Shown: piece by piece, positions 8,079-16,335 of the stretch
Layout of the letters: the number at the start of each line of letters is the position of its first letter
Numbering within the stretch: position 1 is the first letter of the stretch
Assembly (NCBI GenBank): GCA_037721555.1
Contig: JBBJOI010000007.1
Coordinates: 1 to 64,000, forward strand
From: Gaiellasilicea sp037721555
Lineage (GTDB): Bacteria > Actinomycetota > Thermoleophilia > Gaiellales > Gaiellaceae
Direction: 5' to 3'
DNA: 64,000 nt
The notes under the pieces: model-generated
Database searches by the model: none
The model's input: the letters and a program-made list of their open reading frames with translations, nothing else
What the model was told of the DNA's origin: nothing
Position numbers and translations under genes: made by a program

Positions 8079-8516
8079 ATGTCCAAGTTGCGGCAACGGC
8101 TGGCGCGCGAAGAGGGCTTCACCCTCATCGAGCTCCTGGTCGTCATCGTCATCATCGGGATCCTGCTCGCGATCGCAGTTCCGTCGTACCTCGGCTTCAA
8201 GGATCGCGCCGACACCAAGGCAGGTCAGTCGAACATCCGGGCTGCGGTACCGTCCGTCGAGGCGTATTACTCGGATGCAGGTAACTACGCATTCACGGCG
8301 ATTCCAGCCGGATGTAGCGCAACGGGCCTGACCGGCGCGGCTCTACTCAAGGCGTGCTACGACGCTGGCCTCAAGACCACTGGAGCTCACTCGGTCACCG
8401 TGACCTCGGCAACGCCGTTCGCGACCTACACGATCTGCGCGGAGGGCAAGACCGGCGAGTACTGGCGGAAGGCCGGCCCGGGCGCCGAATCCGTCGCCAG
8501 CGCGACGGCCTGCTAA
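8079..8516 (+). CDS. pilA: Major type IV pilin PilA
   Basis: A 145-residue prepilin. A short basic leader ends in EEG, followed by FTLIELLVVIVIIGILLAIAV; Phe is at +1 and Glu at +5 of the mature pilin. The globular part contains GQSNIRAAVPSVEAYYSDAGNY, as in many actinobacterial pilins, and a Cys pair in the second half. A strong AAGGAG lies 8 bp before the ATG. It has its own promoter-like region and a stable hairpin downstream, both expected of a highly expressed subunit. Substrate of PilD, assembled by PilB/PilC and retracted by PilT. Confidence 0.93.
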   Translation: MSKLRQRLAREEGFTLIELLVVIVIIGILLAIAVPSYLGFKDRADTKAGQSNIRAAVPSVEAYYSDAGNYAFTAIPAGCSATGLTGAALLKACYDAGLKTTGAHSVTVTSATPFATYTICAEGKTGEYWRKAGPGAESVASATAC

Positions 8517-8544
8517 GCAACACCACTGAAGTACCTCGAAGAAA

Positions 8545-8583
8545 CGCTGTGTCCCCCGCGCACCTATGGCGGGGGACACAGCG
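8545..8583 (+). terminator. Strong hairpin after pilA
   Basis: A perfect 15-bp stem, 8545-8559 pairing with 8569-8583 (CGCTGTGTCCCCCGC and complement), with a 9-nt loop. No T-run follows, so it may be a GC-type terminator, a partial attenuator or a 3' stabiliser that lets pilA mRNA exceed the downstream pilT-pilC message. Confidence 0.6.
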
Positions 8584-8616
8584 GAACGCCGATGGGTAGT
8601 CGTAGATCAAAACCAG

Positions 8617-8636
8617 CTCCGCTCCCGCGAGCGGAG
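8617..8636 (+). promoter_or_regulatory. Second hairpin, upstream of pilT
   Basis: CTCCGCTC-CCGC-GAGCGGAG is a perfect 8-bp stem with a 4-nt loop, 22 bp before the pilT GTG. It lies just before the purine-rich AAAAGGGA binding site. It may act in mRNA processing between pilA and pilT or in initiation of pilT. Confidence 0.35.
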
Positions 8637-8658
8637 ATAGACAAAAGGGAACGCAACT

Positions 8659-9798
8659 GTGGCAACTGAACTTCATTCCATCGACGATCTGCTGGCGGTG
8701 ATGGTCGAGCGCAACGCGTCCGACCTCCACCTCGCGGCCGGCTCGCCGCCGGTAGTCCGCGTCAACGGCCGCCTCCAGCGGCTGGGGGAGTTCGCGAAGC
8801 TGCTCCCCGACGACACGCGCACGCTCGTCTACCGGATCTGCTCCACCGAGCAGCAGAAGTTCCTCGAGACGCGCCGGCAACTCGACTTCTCCTACTCGAT
8901 CCCCGGCCACGCGCGCTTCCGTGTGAACGCCTACTTCCAGCGCACGAGCGTCGGCGCTGCCTTCAGGCTGATCCCGCAGGTCATCAAGTCGCTCGAGCAG
9001 CTCGGCATGCCCCCGCGGCTCTACGACCTCGCAGAGAGACCGCGCGGCCTCGTCCTTGTCACCGGCCCCACGGGCTCGGGCAAGTCGACGACGCTCGCGT
9101 CGTTGATCGACCGGATCAACGACACGCGGCACGAGCACATCCTCACGATTGAGGACCCGATCGAGTTCCTGCACTCGCACCGCAACTGCATCGTCAACCA
9201 GCGCGAGATCGGCCCCGACGCGACCTCGTTCTCCGACGCGCTGCGCTCGGCGCTGCGGCAGGATCCCGACGTCATCCTCGTCGGCGAGATGCGCGACCTC
9301 GAGACGATCGGGACGGCGTTGACCGCTGCCGAGACCGGCCACCTCGTCTTCGCGACGCTGCACACCCAGAGCGCGCCCCAGACGATTGACCGCATCATCG
9401 ATGTCTTTCCAGCCGAGCAGCAGGATCAGGTACGGGCGCAGCTCGCCGGCACCCTCCAGGGGATCGTGACGCAGAACCTCGTCCAGACCGCCGACGGCGC
9501 CGGGCGGACTGCAGCGCTCGAGATCCTCGTCCCCGACGACGCGGTGCGGAACCTGATCCGCCAGGCGAAGGTCGAGCAGATCTACTCGGTCATGCAGACC
9601 AGCTCCTCGCGCGGGATGCAGACGATGGAGCAGTCGCTCGCCGACCTGGCGTTGCGCCGGGTGATCACGGCAGACGTCGCCTTCTCGCGCTCCACGCGCC
9701 CCGACCAGCTGCGCGGCCTGCTCGAGCGCGGCGGCTACACCGACTTCACGACCCCGAAATCCTCGAACAACGGCCTCGTTCTGGCTGCGGAGGTGTAG
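8659..9798 (+). CDS. pilT: Pilus retraction ATPase PilT (paralogue 2)
   Basis: A 379-residue ATPase. DLLAVMVERNASDLHLAAGSP opens the N-terminal domain. Walker A GPTGSGKST is at about residues 136-144, the Asp box is TIEDPIEFLH, Walker B is DPDVILVGEMRD and the His box HLVFATLHT. The AIRNLIRE-type PilT motif appears as AVRNLIRQAK near residue 295. Length and motifs are those of classical PilT, more canonical than the gene at 2944. A GTG start follows AAAAGGGA. It begins the pilT-pilM-N-O-SPOR-pilV-pilC gene string. Confidence 0.93.
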   Translation: MATELHSIDDLLAVMVERNASDLHLAAGSPPVVRVNGRLQRLGEFAKLLPDDTRTLVYRICSTEQQKFLETRRQLDFSYSIPGHARFRVNAYFQRTSVGAAFRLIPQVIKSLEQLGMPPRLYDLAERPRGLVLVTGPTGSGKSTTLASLIDRINDTRHEHILTIEDPIEFLHSHRNCIVNQREIGPDATSFSDALRSALRQDPDVILVGEMRDLETIGTALTAAETGHLVFATLHTQSAPQTIDRIIDVFPAEQQDQVRAQLAGTLQGIVTQNLVQTADGAGRTAALEILVPDDAVRNLIRQAKVEQIYSVMQTSSSRGMQTMEQSLADLALRRVITADVAFSRSTRPDQLRGLLERGGYTDFTTPKSSNNGLVLAAEV

Positions 9799-9801
9799 AC
9801 C

Positions 9802-10977
9802 ATGGTCGACCTGAAGAAAGAGATCAAGCTGTCAGACCTGGTGCCGCGGCGAAAGCCGAAGCAGGGCGGTTCGACGCGCCTTACGAGCTCGAGCGGCGGC
9901 GGGACACGTAGGCCGTCCAAGCGGGAGCTCGTCGGCCTCAAGGTCGGTGCCTCGCAGATCGCGGCATCGCGGGTCGTCAACAATGGCTCCGCGAACCTCG
10001 TTCAGCTGGCGCGCCAGCCACTCGATCGCGGCGTCGTCGTCGGCGGCGAGGTGCGCGACGTCCCGGCGCTGGCAAGGGCTCTTGACAGCTTCTTCGATGA
10101 GCACAAGCTGCCGCGCCGCGGCATCCGGCTCGGGCTCGCGACCAACCGCATCGGCGTCCGAGCCTTCGACGTCGACGGGATCGCCGACGAGCGGCAGCTC
10201 GCCAATGCGATCCGCTTCCGCGCCCACGAGGCGGTGTCGATCCCGACCGACGAGGCCGCGCTCGACTACCACGTCGTCAGCCAAACCGCCAACGAGGCCG
10301 GCGGCGTCTCGCGCCGGATCGTCCTGGCGGCCGCCTACCGCGAGTCGATCGACCGCTACGTCGAGGCCGCTCGCGCTGCGAAGATCGAGCTGTACGGGAT
10401 CGACCTGGAAGCGTTCGCGTTGCTCCGCGCGGTCGGCCCCGCGCCGTCCGACGCGGAGGAGGGGACCGCGCGTGCCGTCGTCGCCGTCTCGCTCGGGCAC
10501 GACCGCTCGACGCTGGCGATCTCCGACGGCGTCGTCTGCGAGTTCACGCGCGTGCTCGAATGGGGCGGCGGGAAGCTCGAGGCCGCGATCGCGCTCAACC
10601 TCGGCGTCTCGCCCGAAGAGGCCTTCGGACTGAAGCTGAACGCCTCGGTCGACCCCGACACCCCCGACCTGAGCCAGGATCCGAAGGCAACGGCTGTGCG
10701 TGAGGCGATCGGGCGCGAGCTCCAGAAGCTCGCCCGCGAGCTCGTCGCCTCGCTCCAGTTCTACCAGAGTCAGCCCGGCTCGCACGCGATCTCCAAGATC
10801 CTGATCTCGGGCGGGACGAGCCGAATCCCGGGGCTGCCGGAAAAGCTTGCGCGCATGACGCGCGTCGGCGTGAAGCGCGCCAACCCCCTCGCCCACGTGC
10901 AGGCGGCAGCAGACGTGCAGGCGCGGGACGATCTCGCCTCGTTCGCCATCGCGATCGGACTGGGGGTGGAGGCCTGA
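9802..10977 (+). CDS. pilM: Type IV pilus assembly protein PilM
   Basis: A 391-residue actin-like cytoplasmic protein that links PilB/PilC to the inner-membrane PilN/PilO. LVGLKVGASQIAASRV resembles the phosphate-1 motif, LPRRGIRLGLATNRIGVRAF a later strand, and ISKILISGGTSRIPGL the adenosine motif of the PilM/FtsA superfamily. The first 40 residues are a basic linker (LSDLVPRRKPKQ) not seen in short PilM proteins. It starts 3 bp after pilT and overlaps pilN by ATGA. Confidence 0.88.
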   Translation: MVDLKKEIKLSDLVPRRKPKQGGSTRLTSSSGGGTRRPSKRELVGLKVGASQIAASRVVNNGSANLVQLARQPLDRGVVVGGEVRDVPALARALDSFFDEHKLPRRGIRLGLATNRIGVRAFDVDGIADERQLANAIRFRAHEAVSIPTDEAALDYHVVSQTANEAGGVSRRIVLAAAYRESIDRYVEAARAAKIELYGIDLEAFALLRAVGPAPSDAEEGTARAVVAVSLGHDRSTLAISDGVVCEFTRVLEWGGGKLEAAIALNLGVSPEEAFGLKLNASVDPDTPDLSQDPKATAVREAIGRELQKLARELVASLQFYQSQPGSHAISKILISGGTSRIPGLPEKLARMTRVGVKRANPLAHVQAAADVQARDDLASFAIAIGLGVEA

Positions 10978-11612
10978 TGCGTGCCGTCAATCTCCTCCCG
11001 AAGGATGCACGCCCCGGAAGTCGCTGGGCGGCGATTGGGCGCGGCGCCTCAACCCGCCACGTCCTCGGCGGCTCGGGCATCGCGGCGGGCGTTCTCGCGC
11101 TCGCGTTTGCAGGGCTCACCGTGCATCAACGAGGCGTGGTCGAAGACCGGCGCTCGTCGCTGCACGACGTCGAGACGCGGCTCGTCGCCGCGCAGGCGCG
11201 GGCGGCAGCGGTGCAGGCGGCACAGGCGGCAAGCGTGGCACGCCTCGCGGCGTTGCGCACGATCGTCTCGCAGCGGGTCGTCTGGGAAACCGTCTTGCGC
11301 GACCTCGCGCGAGTCCTTCCCGGACCTGTTTTCCTGCAGAGCCTCGCCGCGACCTCCCCGACGCCCACCGCCGCGGCGACCACGGGGGCGGCCCCTGCCG
11401 CAGCGGCCACGCCCGGCGCGGTTCCCACCGGCTTCACGGTCACCGGCTCCGCCGACTCGCAGGTGCAGGTCGCGCTCGCCCTCGACCGGCTGGCGCTGCT
11501 GCCGTGGCTTTCGAACGTGACGCTGCAGCAGAGCGTTCGCGGCGGAGGCGACACGAACACGCCGGTGCAATTCACGATCGGGGCGTCCCTCAGCTCCACA
11601 GGAGGTCGATGA
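10977..11612 (+). CDS. pilN: Type IV pilus assembly protein PilN
   Basis: A 211-residue bitopic membrane protein. It begins with MRAVNLLPKDAR, the conserved PilN segment that docks into PilM (consensus INLLP). A transmembrane helix lies at about residues 25-45, a periplasmic-side coiled coil (DVETRLVAAQARAAAVQAAQ) follows, and then a PilN-type domain with VLRDLARVLPG. An Ala/Thr/Pro-rich linker sits at about 120-145. It overlaps both neighbours by a few bases, so translational coupling is likely. Confidence 0.85.
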   Translation: MRAVNLLPKDARPGSRWAAIGRGASTRHVLGGSGIAAGVLALAFAGLTVHQRGVVEDRRSSLHDVETRLVAAQARAAAVQAAQAASVARLAALRTIVSQRVVWETVLRDLARVLPGPVFLQSLAATSPTPTAAATTGAAPAAAATPGAVPTGFTVTGSADSQVQVALALDRLALLPWLSNVTLQQSVRGGGDTNTPVQFTIGASLSSTGGR

Positions 11613-12253
11613 TGATCGAGCGCCTCAACGGACGCGCCGCCGTGGGACTTGCCGCGGCTGGGCTCCTGCTCGTCGTGCTCGTCGGCTGGCTCGGCTTCGT
11701 CTCGCCGCAGCGGTCGAAGGCGGCGGAGCTCCAGGTGAAGATCGATGAGGCGGAGACGCAGCTCGCGGTGACGCAGGCGCTGATCCAGGGTCCGCTCCTG
11801 CGTCAGAGCACAGCCCAGCTTGCGACGCTGCGGCTGGCTATCCCGGACGAGGTGAGGATGTCGGGAATCCTCCGGCAGCTGTCCGAGGCCTCGGCGCGCT
11901 CACGCGTACGCGTTCTGGGGATCACGCCCCAGCCGGTCGTCGTGAACGCGGGCGGACCCGACATCGTCGCGATGAGCGTCGCGATCGAGGGCCGCTATTT
12001 CGGGATCCGCGAGTTCCTGCGGCTCCTGCGCGCGCGCGCCGAGATTCGGGCCGACGAGGTGAGCGCCATCGGACGGCTGTTTGCGATCGACTCGATTCAG
12101 TTCACGGGGGCGAGTGCCGAGACCGGCGGCGGCCTGATCCAGGCGACGTTGAGCGTCACCGCGTTTGCCTTCAGCGACACCGTTTCCACGCCGGTCGCCG
12201 GCGCCCCCGTCGCCTCGGGGGATGAGCCCACCGCGGAGGCCGTACGCCCGTGA
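11612..12253 (+). CDS. pilO: Type IV pilus assembly protein PilO
   Basis: A 213-residue bitopic protein with a transmembrane helix at about residues 10-30 (AAVGLAAAGLLLVVLVGWLG), then a coiled coil and a ferredoxin-like PilO domain, the usual partner of PilN. GGAGGT at 11601-11606 gives 5-nt spacing to the ATG at 11612; the ATG at 11609 is only 2 nt from it, so the second is preferred. The C-terminal part (SMAIEGRYFGIREFLRLL) fits the PilO-fold strand-helix pattern. Confidence 0.83.
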   Translation: MIERLNGRAAVGLAAAGLLLVVLVGWLGFVSPQRSKAAELQVKIDEAETQLAVTQALIQGPLLRQSTAQLATLRLAIPDEVRMSGILRQLSEASARSRVRVLGITPQPVVVNAGGPDIVAMSVAIEGRYFGIREFLRLLRARAEIRADEVSAIGRLFAIDSIQFTGASAETGGGLIQATLSVTAFAFSDTVSTPVAGAPVASGDEPTAEAVRP

Positions 12254-12972
12254 GCGTGAGGGCGAAGAAGCGGCACGCTGACGCCGCCGCAGCGAAGCAG
12301 CGGCGGCAGAAGGGGATCGCCTTCGGCGGTCTCGGCGTGCTCGTGATCCTGCTCGTGATCCAGGGCCCGAAGCTGCTCGGTGCGTTCGGTGGCTCGGATA
12401 GCTCGGCAGCGGCCGCGACACCAGTCGCCTCCGCGCCGCCCGACGCTCTCGAGGCTCCCCTGCGCACGCTGCGTCTCAAGGGGACCGGCACCGATCCCTT
12501 TGCCGCTCACTCACTCGCCGACAATGATCCACAGGCCGGCTCTGTCTCTGGGCCGGGAGGCGCGAGAGACCCATTCCTCCAGGCGGCCGTCCGCGCGAGC
12601 TCGAGCACTCCCGCACCGGCGCCCGCACCGGCGCCCGAACCGGCGCCCGAACCGCGGCCGCTCCCCAAGCGGATCGTCGTGGGTACGCCTACCCCTGGCG
12701 CGGTCGCGAAGCGAGGCTGGATCGTCGTGCTCGCCTCGATCCAGACTCGCGCCGGCCGCGCGTTCGCAGAGCGGTTCGCAACCGGCGTGCGGCGCAAGGG
12801 ACTCGACTCCGTCTCTGTCCTGAACTCGTCGACGCGGAAGCCCCTCCGTTCTGGCTACTACGTCGTCTACACCGGCCCATTCGGAACCCTGTCCGAAGTC
12901 AAGCGCTCGGCCGCTCGCGTTCGGGCGTTCGGCTATCGGACGGCATACGTCCGCAAGATCCTCCGGTACTAG
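12250..12972 (+). CDS. Membrane-anchored SPOR-domain protein in the PilP position
   Basis: A 240-residue protein. The basic N-terminus (about 1-24) is followed by one transmembrane helix (GIAFGGLGVLVILLVIQG), a linker with a PAPAPAPEPAPEP repeat near 120-135, and a C-terminal SPOR-like domain at about 155-240 (WIVVLASIQTRAGRAFAERF, SGYYVVYTGPFGTLSEVK). SPOR domains bind denuded septal or polar peptidoglycan. In Gram-negative pilus operons this place holds PilP, which joins PilN/O to the secretin. A peptidoglycan binder here would suit a cell without an outer membrane (inference). GTG start overlapping pilO. Confidence 0.7.
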   Translation: MSVRAKKRHADAAAAKQRRQKGIAFGGLGVLVILLVIQGPKLLGAFGGSDSSAAAATPVASAPPDALEAPLRTLRLKGTGTDPFAAHSLADNDPQAGSVSGPGGARDPFLQAAVRASSSTPAPAPAPAPEPAPEPRPLPKRIVVGTPTPGAVAKRGWIVVLASIQTRAGRAFAERFATGVRRKGLDSVSVLNSSTRKPLRSGYYVVYTGPFGTLSEVKRSAARVRAFGYRTAYVRKILRY

Positions 12973-12981
12973 GTGGAGTCG

Positions 12982-13422
12982 ATGTCCTCTCGCGTCCGTG
13001 AACAAGCAGGGATGGGGCTCGTCGAGCTGCTTGTCGCCATGACCGTGATGGCCATCGGCATCTTCGCGCTCGTAGCCGGGTTCGGCTCCGGTATCGGTGC
13101 CATCAACCGCGCCAGCAAGACCTCGACCGCGGGAACCCTCGCCGACCGGCAGATGGAGGCTTTCAGGCGCGGGACGTACTTCTCGATCAACTCGATCGCG
13201 CTCGCCACGACCATCGGAGCCGACGGCCGCACGTATGGGATCGGGACCGTCGTCGAGTCGAGGTGCCCCGACGAGACCGCTCCCACCGGGCCGACGTGCA
13301 CGCTGAACGACGGTGTCACCAGCCGGCCCGTGAAGCGCGCGACCGTCACCGTCCTCGACGGCTCGACCACGGGGCCCGTGCTGATCACCGAGTCCTCGAC
13401 GTTCGATCAATCCACCGGCTAA
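12982..13422 (+). CDS. PilV-like minor pseudopilin
   Basis: A 146-residue prepilin. A basic leader ends in Gly, followed by MGLVELLVAMTVMAIGIFALV; Glu is at +5 of the mature chain, as required for assembly. The body (ASKTSTAGTLADRQMEAFR) resembles the PilV family. AGGTGGAG lies just before the ATG at 12982, which is preferred over the in-frame GTG at 12973. Together with the products at 1253 and 4182 it completes a PilV/PilW/PilX-like minor set, though the genes are split by 8 kb. Confidence 0.78.
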   Translation: MSSRVREQAGMGLVELLVAMTVMAIGIFALVAGFGSGIGAINRASKTSTAGTLADRQMEAFRRGTYFSINSIALATTIGADGRTYGIGTVVESRCPDETAPTGPTCTLNDGVTSRPVKRATVTVLDGSTTGPVLITESSTFDQSTG

Positions 13423-13433
13423 AGGAAAGAGAC

Positions 13434-14645
13434 ATGGCGGCATTTGCTTACAAGGCAATCAATGCCCAAGGTCATGAGAGCGCGGGAACCATCCATGCGC
13501 TTGACACGACGGCGGCGACCGAGCAGCTTCAGGCGCGCGGGCTGCTCGCGCGATCGCTGGCCGAGCGGGCGGCGATCGGCGAGGGCGGAGCGCGGACGAG
13601 GTTCAAGAAGGTCAAGCCGAGGTCGCTCCAGATCTTCGCGCGCCAGCTGGCGACGATGATCGAGGCGGGGGTCAGCATCGTCGCGGCGCTCGTCACGCTC
13701 GAGGAGCAGACCGACGACGCGTACCTTCGCGACACAATCGCCGAGGTGCGGTCGGACGTGGAGGCCGGGATGGTGCTTTCCCGCGCGCTCTCGCGCCACC
13801 CCAAGATCTTCAACCGGCTCTTCGTCGCCATGGTGGAGGCGGGCGAGTCCTCGGGCGCCCTCGACAGCGTGCTCGACCGCGTCGCGACGCAGATCGAAAA
13901 GGAGACCCAGATCAAGCGACGTGTGAAGGGCGCGATGGTCTACCCGGCCGTTGTCCTCAGCTTCGCGACGCTGGTGCTGATCTTCATGCTTCTGTTCATC
14001 GTGCCGGTGTTCGAGAAGGTGTTCGCCGACCTCGGAGGCGAGCTGCCGACGCCAACCAAACTCGTGATGGCCGCCTCCGACCTGCTCCGCGGTTACTGGT
14101 TCATCATCTTCCCGGCGCTGATCGGCGCGGGTTTCGGGCTGCGCAAGCTGAAGCGCACCGAGAGCGGACGCCAGAACTGGGATCGGTTCAAGCTGCGCGT
14201 CCCGATGAAGATCGGCGACGTCGTCCAGAAGGTGGCGCTCGCGCGTTTCTCGCGCACGCTTTCGACGCTCGTCGCGGCCGGCGTCGACATCATCCAGGCG
14301 CTCGAGATCACGGGCTCGACCGCTGGCAACTGGGTGATCGAGCAGTCGCTCGTCAACGTCCGGACGCGCGTCCACGAAGGGGCGCGGATCAGCGAGCCGC
14401 TCGCCGACGATCCCGTGTTCCCGCCGATGGTCGCGCAGATGGTCAAGATCGGCGAGGAGACCGGCGAGCTCGACAAGATGCTTGGCAAGATCGCGGATTT
14501 CTACGAGGACGAGGTCGATGCGAGCATCCAGTCGCTGACCTCGATCATCGAGCCGATCCTGATGATCGGCGTCGGCATCATGGTCGGCACGATCGTCATC
14601 GCGATGTACCTGCCGATGTTCAAGCTGCTGACCCTGATCGAGTAG
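13434..14645 (+). CDS. pilC: Type IV pilus inner-membrane platform protein PilC
   Basis: A 403-residue polytopic protein with two T2SSF domains. It starts AFAYKAINAQG, typical of PilC/GspF. LQIFARQLATMIEAGVSIVAAL opens the first domain and VALARFSRTLSTLVAAGVDIIQAL the second. Three strong membrane segments are visible, including VVLSFATLVLIFMLLFIVPV and the C-terminal PILMIGVGIMVGTIVIAMYL. The ATG at 13434 follows GGAAAGA. It is the platform on which PilB and PilT act, and the last gene of the pilus string. Confidence 0.93.
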   Translation: MAAFAYKAINAQGHESAGTIHALDTTAATEQLQARGLLARSLAERAAIGEGGARTRFKKVKPRSLQIFARQLATMIEAGVSIVAALVTLEEQTDDAYLRDTIAEVRSDVEAGMVLSRALSRHPKIFNRLFVAMVEAGESSGALDSVLDRVATQIEKETQIKRRVKGAMVYPAVVLSFATLVLIFMLLFIVPVFEKVFADLGGELPTPTKLVMAASDLLRGYWFIIFPALIGAGFGLRKLKRTESGRQNWDRFKLRVPMKIGDVVQKVALARFSRTLSTLVAAGVDIIQALEITGSTAGNWVIEQSLVNVRTRVHEGARISEPLADDPVFPPMVAQMVKIGEETGELDKMLGKIADFYEDEVDASIQSLTSIIEPILMIGVGIMVGTIVIAMYLPMFKLLTLIE

Positions 14646-14701
14646 CCGCGCCGGCGCGCCCTCAGCACGCCACGCTCCTGAACCCCTACGCCCGTCTCCC
14701 A

Positions 14702-14878
14702 TTGAGCTCCTCCGCGCGCTCGCCGCTCGCGGAACTCGTCGTCTGCCAGTGGAGCTCGCGCTGCCGCGCCAAGACCTACCGCCCTCGCGCCGAGCTCGCC
14801 CGTCACGTCCTGGAAGATCCCTACGCCGTCGTGCAGCTTGACGCCGACGGGCCGAGATCGCCGCTCCTCGGCTTCTAG
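14702..14878 (+). CDS. Possible small zinc-ribbon-like protein
   Basis: A 58-codon frame from TTG (or about 66 codons from CTG at 14678) just after pilC. Third codon positions are overwhelmingly G or C, as in real genes here, and the opposite-strand frame is less biased. The product has VVCQWSSRCRAKTYR, an incomplete Cys pair, then AELARHVLEDPYAVVQLDADG, a plausible fold ending. No clear ribosome binding site is seen, so it may be a gene fragment. Unknown function. Confidence 0.3.
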   Translation: MSSSARSPLAELVVCQWSSRCRAKTYRPRAELARHVLEDPYAVVQLDADGPRSPLLGF

Positions 14879-15338
14879 TGCTCGAGCAATGTGCGTCGAG
14901 ACCTCTGCCTCGCGCGTCACGAGCTGGCCCCGGCCGCGCGGCGATGGCCGCCTGCGCCTGCTCCTCGTCGAGGCCCGTGAGCCGCATGACGCCGTCGGGG
15001 AACGCGGTGCCTGGGAAGCCCGCCTCGATCCCACTCGTCGGCGACGAATGTCCTGCGTCGGTCGCCTCCTCGAGTTGACGGCTGATCTCGTTCCATCGAG
15101 CCCGGTCGCTCTGCGAGCCACTCCGCGACCTCCGCGCTGAGTGTCATCTCCGCACACGGAGACACTGCCCGCTCTTGGGGGAGCTCCGCCGTCCGCCCTC
15201 GGCAAAGGACTTCCCACGTCGTCGGCGCCCTCGGCGCGGTCGGTTCAGCGGAATTCCGAGACCATGCCCGGTGGCGTCCTTCGTCTACGCAACTCTGTGC
15301 CGCCACCCGTGCGTGCCCTTCCGCGTCAGTATCTCTCG
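14879..15338. other. Degraded intergenic stretch
   Basis: Besides the frameshifted remnant, 15148-15338 shows only short Arg/Pro-rich frames on both strands and I see no gene in it. With 14646-14878 this forms a scar of about 690 bp between the pilus genes and the opposing GGDEF gene. Confidence 0.4.
14880..15147 (-). pseudogene. Frameshifted remnant of an unknown gene
   Basis: On the minus strand an ATG at 15147 opens MTLSAEVAEWLAER, which runs into low-quality sequence. In the next frame DRARWNEISRQLEEATDAGH, then FPDGVMRLTGLDEEQAQAAI, continues with strong GC3 bias. In a third frame RGQLVTREAEVSTHIARALE follows. The three pieces read as one helical protein of about 90 residues broken by two frameshifts. 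It could be decay or assembly error. No family recognised. Confidence 0.35.
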
Positions 15339-16148
15339 TCAGGCCATGTTTCTCGTCAGGTGGGTGCGCTCCATCTGACCTGGGCGCCCCGACGCTGCCT
15401 CCACGCCCTCGAGGTCCCATCGGTAGGCGACGACGGGCAGCTTGGCCCGCTTGGCCTCGTACAGGGCGATGTCGGCCTGCCGGACGAGCGCCTGTCGATG
15501 CTCGGTGCCGCGCGTCTCCGTCACGCCGATGCTGAGCGTCCGTCGGCCATCCGAGGCACCCGTTGCCTCCTGAATCTTATGCGCTAACTCGATGGCGTCC
15601 AGGTTGCGCTTCCCCGGCAGCAGCACCATGAACTCGTCGCCGCCGGTACGGTAAACCGTTCCCGCCGAGCCGACCGCCCGCTCGATCGATCTCGCCGTCG
15701 AGGTGAGGTGCTCATCGCCCGCCTGGTGACCATGGGTGTCGTTGATCTCCTTCAACCCGTCGAGGTCGATCGCCATCAGGCTGAAGACGGAGCCGGTGCG
15801 GCTCCGCTTGTCGATCTCCGCTGCCAGGTCGTCAGTGAAGGCCCGCCGGTTCGCGAGCCGCGTCAGGCTATCGGTGCGGACATCAGAGAGCAGGCGTGCA
15901 ACGTCGTGCTCGGTTTGCGCAGGCCCCAACGGGCGCAAACTCGCAAGCGCCAGCCGGAGGGTCGCTGCGAAGCCAGCAAGCAGCGTGAAGCCCAGCGCAG
16001 CGGCGCCGATCCAGGTTCGCGGCTCGTGCGGCCAGGGCTCCGGCTGGAGGAGCGACGTGATCACGTCGATCGCGCCCACCGCCGCACAGACCGCCGTTGC
16101 CGCGGTCATGCACGCAAACGCGAACCTCGCACTTCGCCGCAACTTCAT
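15339..16148 (-). CDS. Membrane GGDEF protein (putative diguanylate cyclase)
   Basis: A 269-residue protein. Two hydrophobic helices at about residues 8-33 and 46-70 precede a GGDEF domain. SLTRLANRRAFTDDL starts the domain, DLDGLKEINDTHGHQAGD carries the metal/substrate region, and RTGGDEFMVLLPG near residue 168 is an intact active-site motif. Intact GGDEF enzymes make c-di-GMP from two GTP. No RxxD inhibitory site is obvious five residues before the motif. It lies downstream of the MshEN protein gene on the same strand, so source and possible receptor of c-di-GMP are paired. Confidence 0.85.
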   Translation of the reverse strand: MKLRRSARFAFACMTAATAVCAAVGAIDVITSLLQPEPWPHEPRTWIGAAALGFTLLAGFAATLRLALASLRPLGPAQTEHDVARLLSDVRTDSLTRLANRRAFTDDLAAEIDKRSRTGSVFSLMAIDLDGLKEINDTHGHQAGDEHLTSTARSIERAVGSAGTVYRTGGDEFMVLLPGKRNLDAIELAHKIQEATGASDGRRTLSIGVTETRGTEHRQALVRQADIALYEAKRAKLPVVAYRWDLEGVEAASGRPGQMERTHLTRNMA

Positions 16149-16335
16149 CTCGCTCGATACTCCCTGTGCCGCTACGTGGATCCGCTGTGTCGACCCCGAC
16201 TTGCGTCTCCGCCTTGCTCGTCGCGCTCCCTACCGACTTGCGCGCTCTGTTTGCATCCTGCCGGCGATCGTCTGCTTCATCCATCACCAGAAAGGTGGTT
16301 CAGCGGCGTGGTTCACCTCCTCGCTCGCAAGCTGG

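Noticed and set aside
12612..12660. Short tandem repeat in the SPOR protein gene
   Set aside because: Considered as CRISPR or VNTR; it is Pro/Ala/Glu low-complexity coding sequence in a linker.
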